A DNA stretch of 64,000 nt, from contig QEYB01001476.1 of the NCBI GenBank assembly GCA_017562135.1, forward strand, positions 1 to 64,000, written 5' to 3'. The notes below the pieces were generated by a model, which worked only from the letters and a program-made list of their open reading frames with translations, was not told the origin of the DNA and did no database searches. This document shows, in pieces, positions 1-10,250 of the stretch (position 1 is its first letter; every line of letters begins with the position of its first letter). The position numbers and the translations under genes are program-made. Source of the DNA: Dipylidium caninum (taxonomy: Eukaryota > Platyhelminthes > Cestoda > Cyclophyllidea > Dipylidiidae).

Positions 1-3
1 CGT

Positions 4-17
4 TCACTATAGGGAGA
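4..17 (+). other. T7-promoter-like 14-mer at window edge
   Basis: Bases 4-17 read TCACTATAGGGAGA, identical to the 3' part of the consensus phage T7 class III promoter, including the GGGAGA start. The two bases at 1-2 (CG) also agree with the consensus, but base 3 does not fit and the rest lies outside the window. It may be chance, or adaptor/vector carry-over if the window starts at a contig end. There is no sign that it acts as a promoter here. Confidence 0.35.
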
Positions 18-3000
18 ATGAGTGAGAAGGTTGTTGAGATGTTTCATTGGTTAAAGTAACGCTGGGCGCGTAATTGTAGTTAGTTAGTACGGCTGGTGGT
101 GCCCCAACGCGTGACGACTTGGTCCTCGCCTTTTGGTGCTGCTCCATAATATTTTGGTTTTTTGGTGAGTGTCGTGTCATAATGAGGAAAAGGTTCCGAC
201 ATTTGCTGTGTTTGCCACCTTCCTTGTTCTAACAACGGTACGCCTTTGGGTTGGCGGTGTTTCTGTGATATTCTTATTGTCCTTTCGTTTGGCAAAGTTT
301 GTTAAAAAAACTATGTGGAGTTGGTTTTAATCATCGAGTGATATTAAAGCCTTCGGTAATGGCTGAATACCCTCCAATGACGGTTTCTTAGCTATGAGGT
401 CTGGACGAGGTGGCGAGGTCTCTTTGCCTTCTTTTCGCTAGATGCTTTGTTTTATTTGAGTCTTGCGTTTCAGTGTAGAACAGGAGGAAAGTGTGGAATA
501 ATTTTTGCCTACCATAAGGAAGTCTGGCCTCGTTTGAGATCAAGCACGGCGAACACTGCAATGTCGAATGTCAAATAGGTGGGAAGAGAACGAGAGAGAG
601 AGAGAGTTAATGGTAACAGGAGTTGTGTAGAAATGAGGCCGTAGAGGTTGCGGTTTGAAGTCTTGCTTTATCTATCCGCGGTTCTTCTTGCATCACTCTC
701 CTTGCACCAGGTCTGAAGGACATAGCTACAAAATTAGGTGGCGATCAGCGGACGCGTGCGTCTCAGCCGCAGTTCCGTCACAGTGCCTTCCTGAAGCAAA
801 TGGAGCGAACCGCCTGTCTTCTGGCAGTCCTGGACTACCTGGGTTTTTCAGGGCCAAAACAACACTCACCACTTCGTGGACCTATAGCAACCGCGGTTTT
901 ACTGGTGAGTCCAGTTTTAACGCTACGCTCTGGGCCGCCTCGTTGGCAAGCCACATGCTCTGTGCTCTAAACAAGATGATTGGTGTTTGTGGCAAGGCAA
1001 ACCAGCCCCTAAGAAACCCTCCTCTCAATGAAACAGCGCCAACGCATGCGGTAGACACACGCACACTAGACAATATTAAGCTACACTCTTTCTTCTCATG
1101 TCCTCTTACTTTGATTTTTAATGATTATGATCTTGGATCTGCTCCCCATAAAATTGCGAATTCTATCCTAAAACGATCGTGGCTCGGTATCTAGCCTATG
1201 TATTTTGGTTGGCCAACCAATGCTGACTCTGATCCTGCTACAGATGAAATTTTTTTCAACAAGTCAAACTACGTTGATCACCCTTTCCTTTCTGATTTAC
1301 CGGCCTTTTTTACTCCAGTCTACACTTTGCCCAGTTATATTTACGCTTGCGGACTTGATATGAGCCTCTCTTCCTCGCCCTTCCCTTTTGGTCGCCATTG
1401 CGGCAAAGAATTTTCAAAGTCTCTTGTGCCTTCCTAAATGTCAGGAATCCTTTGATGGTCCATCAGTGGCTTATTCGAAACTACCCAGTCCCTGTTAACC
1501 AGCTTGACCGAACGCGGACTCTAAATTTTACTGTCTTGTCCTCGGCTTCCTCCCTTCAACTTCCTTTTGTTTTAATGCTTTTTATTGTGAATGTCAGGAT
1601 TCCACTTAAACTCTCTTCTTTTTGTAACTGCTGTTCTTCACTCAACCTCTTCTTTCACCAGTGACAGTTTTTCTCATGCATTTTTGCCTTTTTTTTGACG
1701 TGGATTAAGGGACTAAGTAGTCTTCCGAGTGACTTCTTTGCACTCCTGAGTCTCAAGTCCCTCCGGTTTTCGGCAGTCTACATCCAGATCTGTCACACAT
1801 AGCGCACACATATTTCGAAAACATGTATTCTACTTGCGAAGTCTTCATCCCCTCACGACACTGTTGTCATACCCTTGTAGAAGATTTTTTGTAAAATTAC
1901 AATGTGCTCGCATCCACCCCGGCTAAGGCACAAAGTGGAAATTGCGGTCTATTGACTTCAATTTTTTTTCCCCGAATTTGCACTCGTGGCCGACTAACCT
2001 TCCGATTGCATAACGTTGCATGACCTTCATCTCAAATACCTGATATCCCCAAATACCACATTTCACTTCTCCACCAAAACGCTTGGAAGGGAGTTAACTT
2101 GACGATAATGTTTTCATGCCATTGTTTTGCCAAATTCAACTGCCTTACTCACGAAAGGCGGCGGAGCAAGTGAAAGAAGTTACTGTTAAGCAACGATGTT
2201 GACGCCATTTTTGGAGCCTGTTAGACTCCCCGTCGTCCCTCTTTTTCGTCACGATTTCCGCTTTGGAGACGTCTTCGTGGTCTCTGCTGCGCAGCGCATA
2301 AAACTCCTGGGTAGTTTTTCTCGATATTGTCTACTGAAACCGTTTAAATCGATTGCGTTGTAAGCACAAAAGTTTCACTATTCTCAGCTCAAGACCGGCT
2401 TGCGCCATTGGCTTGAGGTTATCGGGTTGAGAAGTTGAAAAAATTACTAGGAAAAAAGCGGAAAGGAGTTGCGAGGAAGTCATTGAATCCGCTCTCAAGG
2501 ATCACTTGCCCAGAGAGTAGTGAAATTGCGACAGTTATTTGCCTTCTTTGTAAATATGCCACTGCTGATGCGCTTGAAGTAGACTCCGGAGAAAATTTAC
2601 TTGCTTAAAAACTTGGCGAAGAGGTGTACGGACTAGGGGAATAGTCTCCACGTGCCAGTGCATAACCACTACGATGCCTACCGCCGTGAAATTGGTTCCA
2701 GCAGTTTACTTTATATCGAAACTGTGTCAATAAATATGTGTCTTGACTGTGACCGGGTTACCAAGGTCAATTATGGTGCAGATGATACGAGCAACAGTCC
2801 GTATAATCTCGTACATTTGACAGAGCCGTGTCTGGCAGACCGAGAAGAGATATCTGAGACTTCTAGCTTGTTTTGTTAATTTAGGGGCTCCTTTGAAAAT
2901 AAGCAGTCTCGAACGGAACCCGACTGTGCTTCGAACAATCGGGCAGCAGAGGGATCTCGGAATTCACGGGGCAGCCGTGCCTGACGACTGAAATACTACT

Positions 3001-6000
3001 GTTTGTGGAGGTTTCAGTGTTGGACAAACAACAGTTGCACAGGATGAGCGTTTTTTTAGGCTCAGGGCGGTCAAAAAAGATTTTTATGGAAGACACGACA
3101 GTGTGGAACGTCCTGTAAACGGACTATAACACGCTTTTGAAACCTGCCATGGACAGGCTAAATGATAACCAAAAATGGCAAGCTTTTATGGAGTGGTCGT
3201 CAACACAGTTCAAGTTGTCTCACCTCTGGTCTTGACCTCCTGCCTCAAGAAACCTCTCCCTCGCCGCTACTTTGTACCCTTGGACTGGCGAGATTAAAAG
3301 TGGACACGTTTTGCAGATGGTTGTGACAGATACGCTGCCTTGAGGAGACCTGCACACACGATGAGGTCGAGTGCGTGATGCACTGTGATATGGATAACAA
3401 GGAGTATGTGTGAGGGCAATAATAGCGTGGATAGAAGGCATGGGAGGTGGCAGAGAAATCTGGAACTCAACTTTTCCTCAGCTACTTCGAGGCCCCGTCT
3501 AACGCCGAGAGGAGAGTGCTCGGTGCCATGTAGCCAACCAACCACGTGGAAAGTGTTTATTCAGCGATGAGTGACAAATCAGACTCTTTTGAGAGGCCCG
3601 ATAGCAAGAGTGCTGGGGCCTCGACATGACTAACCAGATGTGAGATGGAGTGGTCATTTCAGACGGCTCTATTTAACCCAACGATTTGTAGAGATAGGCG
3701 TTCCAACTGCAGGGTGGCTGCTTGCAAGACCGTAGAAGTTAGTGCGAACTTAATGAGATTCTATACGCTACCGTAATTAAGGTCAGGATGCTCGAACAAT
3801 AAAGTCGGAAAATAGTTGAGTGGATGGGTAATGAGCAGCCAATGAGGACCATAGATGATGGGGGACATGTAAAGCAATCTCTCCCGTAGCCGTTCGAGCT
3901 GTCGATGGAACATGACTTCTTTAACTCGGAACATATCAAGCATTCGACATAATACAACAATAACCGATCACGGTCCACGCACCTCAGGGAGATGCTGGTT
4001 CCGCGACTCACCTTCAATCGGCGAAGAAGGCGAGGCGGTCGGGAGGCGAAGGCCGACTGACGATCAAGGGGCGCAGGTAGCTAGTGGCTATGGCGAGGAC
4101 AGCAGGGTGCAAGGAGTCAGTGCGGGCAACGGGGCAGGTAAGAGGTAGCACGTACACCTCGCCTTCCGCCCCTCCCTCCTGCCGCCACCGTCCAGTGGAC
4201 TGCTTCCCAGAAGCCAAATTCAAAATCATAGGGAGGTGAATCGCCAAAGTTGTTGTGTTACTCTGTAGACGAAATCAAAAGGAGAAATAGCCGATAGCCC
4301 AGTAATATGCAACTCCCGTGAATGTCAGGACACGGCGCCTTCCTATGAATTGCAGTAAAAGCTGACATATTAGTCCGTCTGAGCAGGATTTGGATGCGCT
4401 TCGTGGTAAAACGAGGCCCATCGAGGCCACTTCCATCGGCTACGCTTTAGGTGGCAAGTCAACAGCTTAATAGATAATGCCGCGACACAAAAGTCGGGAA
4501 TTGCACTAACTTCCCGTAGACGGACAGGATCCACACGGGTAAGGTGGTTGGAAGAGAATCGAAGAGAACGGATGAGAAAGGGACGACCACCACATCAGCC
4601 AGGACCCATGAGAGGCAGACTATGGGCAAGGAGATAGTCAACCAATCCCACCAAAGTCCATCTACACCGAATCCGAGGAGGTGGCGGAGCTAGTGGAGGT
4701 GTGTGTGGAATAAAACTCACTCTTTCGTAGGTACCGCCACACTTATCCATGGACAGAACAACATCCCCATTGTCATTAATATCGTTGATGAAGGTGAGGA
4801 AGAAGTCTTTGGGAAGGCTCCGCTTCAGATGCACCTTCGTCGATTCCAGTTTTCCCACCTGCGCCTACTTAAATCGCACAGTGTTCATCTCGTCGTCGCA
4901 GGTCAAATTGGACTCGATGGCTGCAAGGGGAAAGGCATTATTTCTTCAGTCAATATTCTTACTGGCAACAGTATCGCGTTAAAGTAGACGTTTAAAGGCC
5001 TCTGGCTTTTGAACAAACCCCATTTTGGGGTCAAGGCTACAGATGAAAGCAGCCTCGTCCATGGGGAGTTGATGTGTCGACATAGAATCAAACTATTTAG
5101 CGAATTTTCGTCTGCTGCTTCATTGTAAGGAAGGCACAAGAATAAGGCTGACATGAAAGACCGGACGTAAGATGAGTGGACGTCTATGTGTTAAACGAAT
5201 AACTAACTGGGAGGGTAAATGGACGAATGGATGGAAGAATGGATTACTGAATGAACAGAGACGGTGTTAAAGGGTTGAGAGGGTGGCAAAGTGGTGGTAA
5301 GACCACGATGGATGGGCGGATGAAGGAATTGGTGGGCCGAGAGAAGAGGGGCAAGAAACAAATGGAAGAATGATTGCAGGTAGAACGGTGAGCCGGTGGC
5401 AACGATCTCTCGTTTTGCGATTTGGAATGGGGACGAGAGTATCTCCGGTAGTCCACTAAATGGGCTAATTCCACTCATACGAGGCTTATAACTGCGTATT
5501 TGTAGGACGTCAAGGAGTTAAGACCACCGTATAAAGATGGAGTCCGCTGGAAATAAACTTGAAGTGGTCGTTAATGACGGAGTCCAGTGTGACTGAGCAT
5601 AAACGAACAACTCTGTGGAAGGCAGAGACGTACAATCCCACCTACTGCTATCATTGAAGTCGCCGTTGTAAAAACCTCGCCGGCGGCGGTGCTTCATTCT
5701 ATACGTCGCAGAAATCATCGACAACAATTTCTCTGAAGCGTCCCCAGCAAGACGACACCCGGTACGCACCGTTTTCGTGCCAACTGCAGACACTGAGGAT
5801 TCACCCACTAAACCCGTCTTTTCGGTCCTTGCGAAAACAGTCTCAAAGAAGCGTGTGAGACGCACGAGAAGACCAGTGCAGCGCTGAGGACAGGCAAAGC
5901 AACACAGAAAGTGCACCGTACGATGGGCGGCGCGGGGTGGAAGGCAAGGGAAGGCTGCGAAAGAGTTGCTGAATTATACAAACACAAGCAGCACATGTGC

Positions 6001-6400
6001 AATTGCGTCTGAGAGAATCTCCTCGCATTTACAAGCGCAAAACTCTGAGTACTTACACGAATTTAGTCCTCAATTGGGTTTTATTTGAAGTGATACTATT
6101 CTCGTGTCCTCCTGGGCCCTTTAGCTCCGGCAAATGACGAAAAGTTCGTATAGTCGGTCAACATTAAAGTGGGAACCACGGAGCAATAGCACCATCGTAT
6201 CAAATAAGAGGAGTCAGAGACCTCGACGATGATAATGTCAAAAACCAGAATTGAAGAGAAAGGGTGGAGTATTGCCTCACAACAACCACAAATGTCTCCA
6301 TCTCTATGGCCTATGGGATCACTACGCTGTGAAGTAGGAGGGTAGAGCAAGAACGCCCACACTTTTGCTTGTCAGTAGGTCTCCTTAACCCCGCCTTCGA
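18..6400. other. Unrecognised sequence, no supported gene
   Basis: I find no recognisable protein, RNA gene or repeat copy here beyond the microsatellite listed separately. The largest opening is 179 codons at 655-1194 (+). It contains no motif I know, and a 63-codon opening lies on the opposite strand inside it, so I do not call it a gene. A 132-codon opening at 5518-5916 (-) is likewise unrecognised. Around 5213-5265 there is loose repetition of a GAATGGA-like motif. Confidence 0.5.
592..606. repeat. (GA)n microsatellite
   Basis: A perfect run of alternating G and A about 15 bases long. It is short and of no evident function. Confidence 0.9.
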
Positions 6401-6419
6401 TCATCTTGCAATAACCCCA

Positions 6420-6600
6420 CCGATCATTCCTCCCTGCCGTCCCTCACCTTGCCCGACTCGTCTTGGCAAGTCGGGTGTCAGAACTACAGGCGAGAATAAT
6501 TAAGCCTTGTTGTTCGCTCCGAAGCCCACTGCAACCAACCCCAACTCCTCGCCACTTTGCACCACATGCCACCTTCCAACATTTAACCTTCACCGCGGTA
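6420..6600 (-). repeat. Repeat R3, copy 1 of 4 (inverted)
   Basis: Read on the minus strand this segment contains TTCTGACACCCGACTTGCCA followed by an AAGACG/GGGC stretch. It matches the R3 copy at 8440-8880, which has TTCTGACACGCGACTTGGCA, AAGACGGGGC and a shared GGCATG start. It lies about 260 bp downstream (minus-strand sense) of the tRNA-Gly-like segment at 6861-6932, the same order as in the copies at 9.6-10.25 kb and 44.6-45.4 kb. Similarity is partial and old. Confidence 0.6.
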
Positions 6601-6860
6601 TGAAAAGCGGGGAAGTGGTAGTCATTCACAAATCACCGCGCAGAGATTGGAACCTCGCGGTCAACAGATACCTTCGACAATGCGTCGAAACCCCCTCGTT
6701 CGGTACACAGAAGCGTTCGCCGCAGTCTCGAAGGTCCCATTCCGACAGCTAGGTTCCGATACCTCTTCGGTAATTTGCAACTCCATTGCCTCAAATTCTA
6801 GCGAATCTAGGGCGACGTTCGACTATCTCCTTATCCGCAACTTTCGTTGGGCCGAGTTGA

Positions 6861-6932
6861 CGCACCCGGCTGTGAATCGAACCCGGATCGTATGCTTGGA
6901 AGGCATGCCTGATACCGCTGCACTATTGGCGC
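6861..6932 (-). repeat. tRNA-Gly(UCC)-like segment, R4 copy 1 (SINE head or tRNA pseudogene)
   Basis: On the minus strand 72 bases look like a tRNA for glycine. The A-box region reads TAGTGCAGCGG. The anticodon arm has a 4-bp stem ATGC/GCAT around loop CTTCCAA (anticodon TCC). The B-box is GGTTCGATTC. The acceptor and T stems are imperfect: CCGGG is followed by CACAG where CCCGG would be expected. It is therefore unlikely to be a working tRNA. Two related segments (9601-9672 and 44576-44646) align along the whole length and past the tRNA 3' end, which is what a tRNA-derived SINE would show. This copy is the closest of the three to a real tRNA. Confidence 0.65.
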
Positions 6933-7804
6933 GGCTGTGCGTGCGCCCTGCCTCTGCCACCGCCAACAAACCTGCAACTTTGTTGCCTTCTTTTTGTCCT
7001 CCTCCCCGAATGTCTAAAAACACGAGGCCCAGCGCATAATTGGCCAAAACCAACACGTTATTAAGCCTACGCCTCTCTGTGTTGGACATGTCCTCAGCTG
7101 CAGATTGTCCCCATCATCTAATGCTTATCGCCTATCTGCATTGCCCGGTCACTGTACGTGGACACACGGGTATCCCTAGACCGACCAACGAGTCACTTCC
7201 TTCTGACGGTTTGTTAGGCTGTCACTTTTGCCCATTAAAGCTTAGTTGACACCTTTGTGACTGAATTTCTGTATCGAGGGCAGAAGCTCACGGCCCTGGT
7301 GTTTGACCTCGGCACATTCACACGCCCGATTTGAAGGTGTTTTTTTGTAATAAAACGATGTGGTGGCTCTCCCTTGGGTGCCACCACCCCACTCACTAAT
7401 TTGTGCAAGTAGCGATTGACTTGCAACATTAAGAGTTCCGCATTAGCTACCTTAAGCAATTAGCACTTGCTCACCATTCTCAGGAATTTGCACTTCGGTT
7501 CAGGAATGGTCGCGGGGTTGTGCCGCGATCTCCTCGGTTGACCTGTGGCAGTGAGGGTTGTTGCAGATGCCGACAAGAAGCGATTGCCTCCTGAAGTGAA
7601 TCCAACTTTTCCATGCCTGCGCTTAATCCGGTGCACACACTTTAACTGCAGATTCTCACAAATGCACGTTTTTGTTTCACTTATCAGCTTCGCCATCGTG
7701 GCACTATTTTCATTTAGACATTTATTTGCACAGTTCTCCACAAATCAGCTGGGCCAAGTTGGTAAGGGGGAAAAAGGAATAACCACCGTGTCATTCTGAC
7801 TGGT
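6933..7804. other. No feature recognised
   Basis: I see only short openings, none with a known motif. The part nearest 6933-7000 is G-rich on the minus strand and contains a GGCAGAGGCAGGGCGCACGC stretch. It resembles the GGCAGCGGCAGAGGCAAGCA stretch that precedes the tRNA-like copy at 44.57 kb, so R4 may extend this far. Confidence 0.4.
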
Positions 7805-8290
7805 TAGTAGACATCTGCGACGCTGAAGATGAACAACACCATCACATATAAGCATACTTTTCCAGGTGAATGGATAAATTAATAATGTGAGCGGAACCTA
7901 TGGAGGCCGTGATAGCATTCGAATAAGATTATTCTGGTCGCCAGGGCACGATGCTATATGAAAATCAAAGTCTGAAGGTATGGTTACTTGCCGACTTGGC
8001 GACATTTCTGTCTCTCGTCTGGTTTGCATACCTCCGACGATGTCGCCATCCAACTTTCTCCATCAACTCGGTGGTCACTTTCAACAAGTCGTTGACATTC
8101 TACATGGAATCAACGTCGATTTCCTGCACGCAGACAGTGCGGCAACATAATCACTTGAAATTGCAGGTTCTCGGATTTCCTGCGATGGTCCGCATGATGC
8201 CTGTCCGTCAACTCCTCCACTCGCATTGGTATGAGCAGGATTTCGGGCAAGTTCACGTCTGCAATGAGGTGAGGCCACTTTAGAATGTGT
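7805..8290 (+). repeat. Repeat R5, copy 1
   Basis: About 485 bp matching the minus strand of 42720-43205. Shared anchors in order are GCTGAAGATGAACAA, CATATAAGCATA, TGAATGGATAAAT, and AATCACTTGAA plus TTGCAGGTTCTCGG. Between the anchors the two copies differ at roughly a quarter to a third of positions by eye. No ORF in it has a recognisable product. Confidence 0.75.
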
Positions 8291-8439
8291 AATGTTTCTT
8301 AAATGACCTAAATAACAACGGGAGACGAATAAAAGGGGCCAAAGGGATGGAGGTTCATTCATGTCATCTATAAAGTTGAGGAAGCAGGAGGCGTTACGAC
8401 TAAAAGAATGTTTGAGGTATAGCCTCCTTCAAACATCAG

Positions 8440-8880
8440 CTGTGGGATTTGGCATGCGTTATATTGAGGTGTGGTGCAAGGAATGATAAAGACAAGTTGA
8501 GGTTGGGAAGGTACAGAGTTGGTGGAGGATCACGTCGCTCATTAGATTTCATCTCCCGTTCTGACACGCGACTTGGCAAGACGGGGCGGATTGGGTGGAG
8601 CGAAGATGGAGGAGGTAGCTCCAATTTATTTTCAAGGCGGAGGAAGGATAAGTCTCAATATTTCGCTGTCATGACATCCCGCGTAGGCCGGCCTCTATCC
8701 CCTCGGTTGTGACATGAACTTGTGTCAGTCTGGCAGCGGCAGTAAGGCAAGACACTTGACCTCGTCGGCAGTGCAGTGAGACCGGATACCCACTCGTAAA
8801 GGGTGAGAGTTGGGTTGCCTGGGAGGATCACACTTGAATCAGCTGAGCCACAGTGACATGTTCGTGACAGGTGTTTGACC
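8440..8880 (+). repeat. Repeat R3, copy 2 of 4
   Basis: It begins with GGCATG and carries GTTCTGACACGCGACTTGGC, then AAGACGGGGC and later CTCAATATTTCGC...CATGACATCCC. The last part aligns with CTCAATATTTACCC...TATGACTTCCA of the copy at 9925-10250 and with CTCAACATTTCACC...CATGCCATCTA at 45.15 kb. In one forward frame all three give related residues (SQYFAVMTS, PQYLPVMTS, TQHFTVMPS). An 87-codon opening (8449-8712) covers it; I recognise no domain. Confidence 0.7.
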
Positions 8881-8999
8881 ATGAGCCCGTTAGTTTATGG
8901 GCTCAAACCTCAGCGGCAGACTCTGTCAGTTTGTTTGAATGGCCATTCGGCAATAATGCATTCCAATATCAGAGTGCTTAAAGCCTTCAAGTGACCGAG

Positions 9000-9180
9000 A
9001 CTGGAGGAATTGACCGGGATAATCTTCAGCTGAAGAAGCGTTCTACACAGAGGCGTAGGCTCACCCTCTTGTTTGTTTTGGCCAATTATCCGTCAGACCT
9101 CGTAGTGTGTTAGGCCTTCAAGGAGGAATTTGTGTGCTGGCACATCATGTTAAGATGATTTGAGCGTTAATATCGATGAA
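9000..9180 (+). repeat. Repeat R6, copy 1
   Basis: It matches 43905-44110 on the same strand. Shared anchors are ATCTTCAGCTGA, TTGGCCAATTAT (TCGGCCAATTAT in the partner), TGCTGGCACAT and AAGATGATTT. It lies upstream of the tRNA-Gly-like segment in both loci. Confidence 0.65.
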
Positions 9181-9539
9181 AGTGGGGAGATGATTAGGTT
9201 GTGCACACACCGCCCCTTCTGGAGTGTCGGTGAGAGGCAACGAGAAAGCGTTGCTTCGTGCAGGTTGAGAGTTGCAAACCCTGTCAGTTGAAAATTTTGC
9301 CTGAAAGTTAGGGGTTACTTGTCTTTGTCATTCTTTTCTCGCGACTGTTACGGCGATGCAACCTCTCACCGCCCATTGACCACCGCCACAATCAACCTCC
9401 CGCCAGTGGCACATGCGCCCTCTCATTATGTACGGGAGGAGTTTGTGGTTTCCACTCCGCGTAGAGCATGCCACAATGTGGACAAAGTTGGCGGAAGAAA
9501 CAGATAATACGATAATCGGCGATTGGGACAAGGCAAGTT
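9181..9539. other. No feature recognised
   Basis: Short openings only. It lies between R6 and the tRNA-like unit, as does 44111-44470 in the second locus, but I could not align the two confidently. Confidence 0.4.
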
Positions 9540-9600
9540 GAGGAGAGGGGGAGGAGATGCCAGCCAGAAGCCATACCAACGCAGGCTTGACTCGATGCAA
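9540..9600 (+). repeat. R4 5' leader: G-rich segment before tRNA-like unit
   Basis: It contains GAGGAGATGCCAGCCAGA followed by GCCATACCAACGC. The same leader (GAGGAGATGCCAGCCAGA, GCCATGCCAACGC) occurs at 44490-44520 before the tRNA-like unit of the second locus. The exact 18-base match makes a shared origin secure. Confidence 0.75.
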
Positions 9601-9672
9601 CGCCAGTAGTGCAATGGCATCAAGGCATGCCTCCCTCGCACGCGACTAGGTTCAAATCCCTGCTGAACGTGT
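9601..9672 (+). repeat. tRNA-Gly-like segment, R4 copy 2
   Basis: It reads CGCCAGTAGTGCAATGGCAT at the start (A-box-like TAGTGCAATGG). An anticodon-loop position CTCCCTC and a B-box-like GGTTCAAATCC follow. It aligns base for base with the copies at 6861-6932 (-) and 44576-44646 (+), and the similarity continues into a GTGTCGAGTCGA trailer (GTGTCAAGTCGA in the 44.6-kb copy). Stems are degenerate, so it is not a working tRNA. An R3 module follows about 250 bp downstream. Confidence 0.6.
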
Positions 9673-9924
9673 CGAGTCGAAGCCTCGTAAGCTGTAGGTG
9701 ACGGAAAGACAAATCAAAGGATGGGGGTGCGGGCTTCGCTGTGGAGAGGTGACAATCGACTCTGCGAAGAACCCTTCTAAGCAGTGGCACTTTCGGCGGT
9801 GATTTGAGCCATCGTTCAGAAAAGCTCATCACAAAATCGTTGATTAGGAACTGGCTCCCCCTCCGCGTTCATGTCGCCCTGTTGTCGTGGAGTAAATAAT
9901 AGTCTTTTTTAAGCTTCCGCTATA

Positions 9925-10250
9925 CAATTTGAGAAGTGATGTATTGTGGCGGGAAATTGGACTTGGGAAGCTGTGGATTTCTGACGTTCGGCTTACCAAG
10001 ACATGGTGGGTGGAGCGATGATGCTGAACAAAGTAGGGCAAGCCCCACCGCTCGAGTCGGGTCGGGACGAGAAAGAGCTGGACCCGGTTCTTTTGTTAAA
10101 ATGGAGGAAGGCGAAGCCTCAATATTTACCCGTTATGACTTCCAGCCACCTGCGAACTCCACACCCAGACAGCGGCATTAACTTGTGACGATCCTCCCTA
10201 CTCGTCCGTCTCAGCGCTTCGATGGGTGAACGAGGAGTATACGAGAGAAG
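9925..10250 (+). repeat. Repeat R3, copy 3 of 4
   Basis: Anchors are GACTTGGGAAGCTG, shared with GGCTTGGGAAGCTG at 45.05 kb, and CTCAATATTTACCCGTTATG, which parallels CTCAATATTTCGCTGTCATG at 8.66 kb. It is downstream of the tRNA-like unit of the same locus. The forward frame with PQYLPVMTS matches the other copies. Confidence 0.65.

Noticed and set aside
655..1194. 179-codon opening (+)
   Set aside because: No recognisable domain or promoter. Its length is within what chance allows in 64 kb of six frames.
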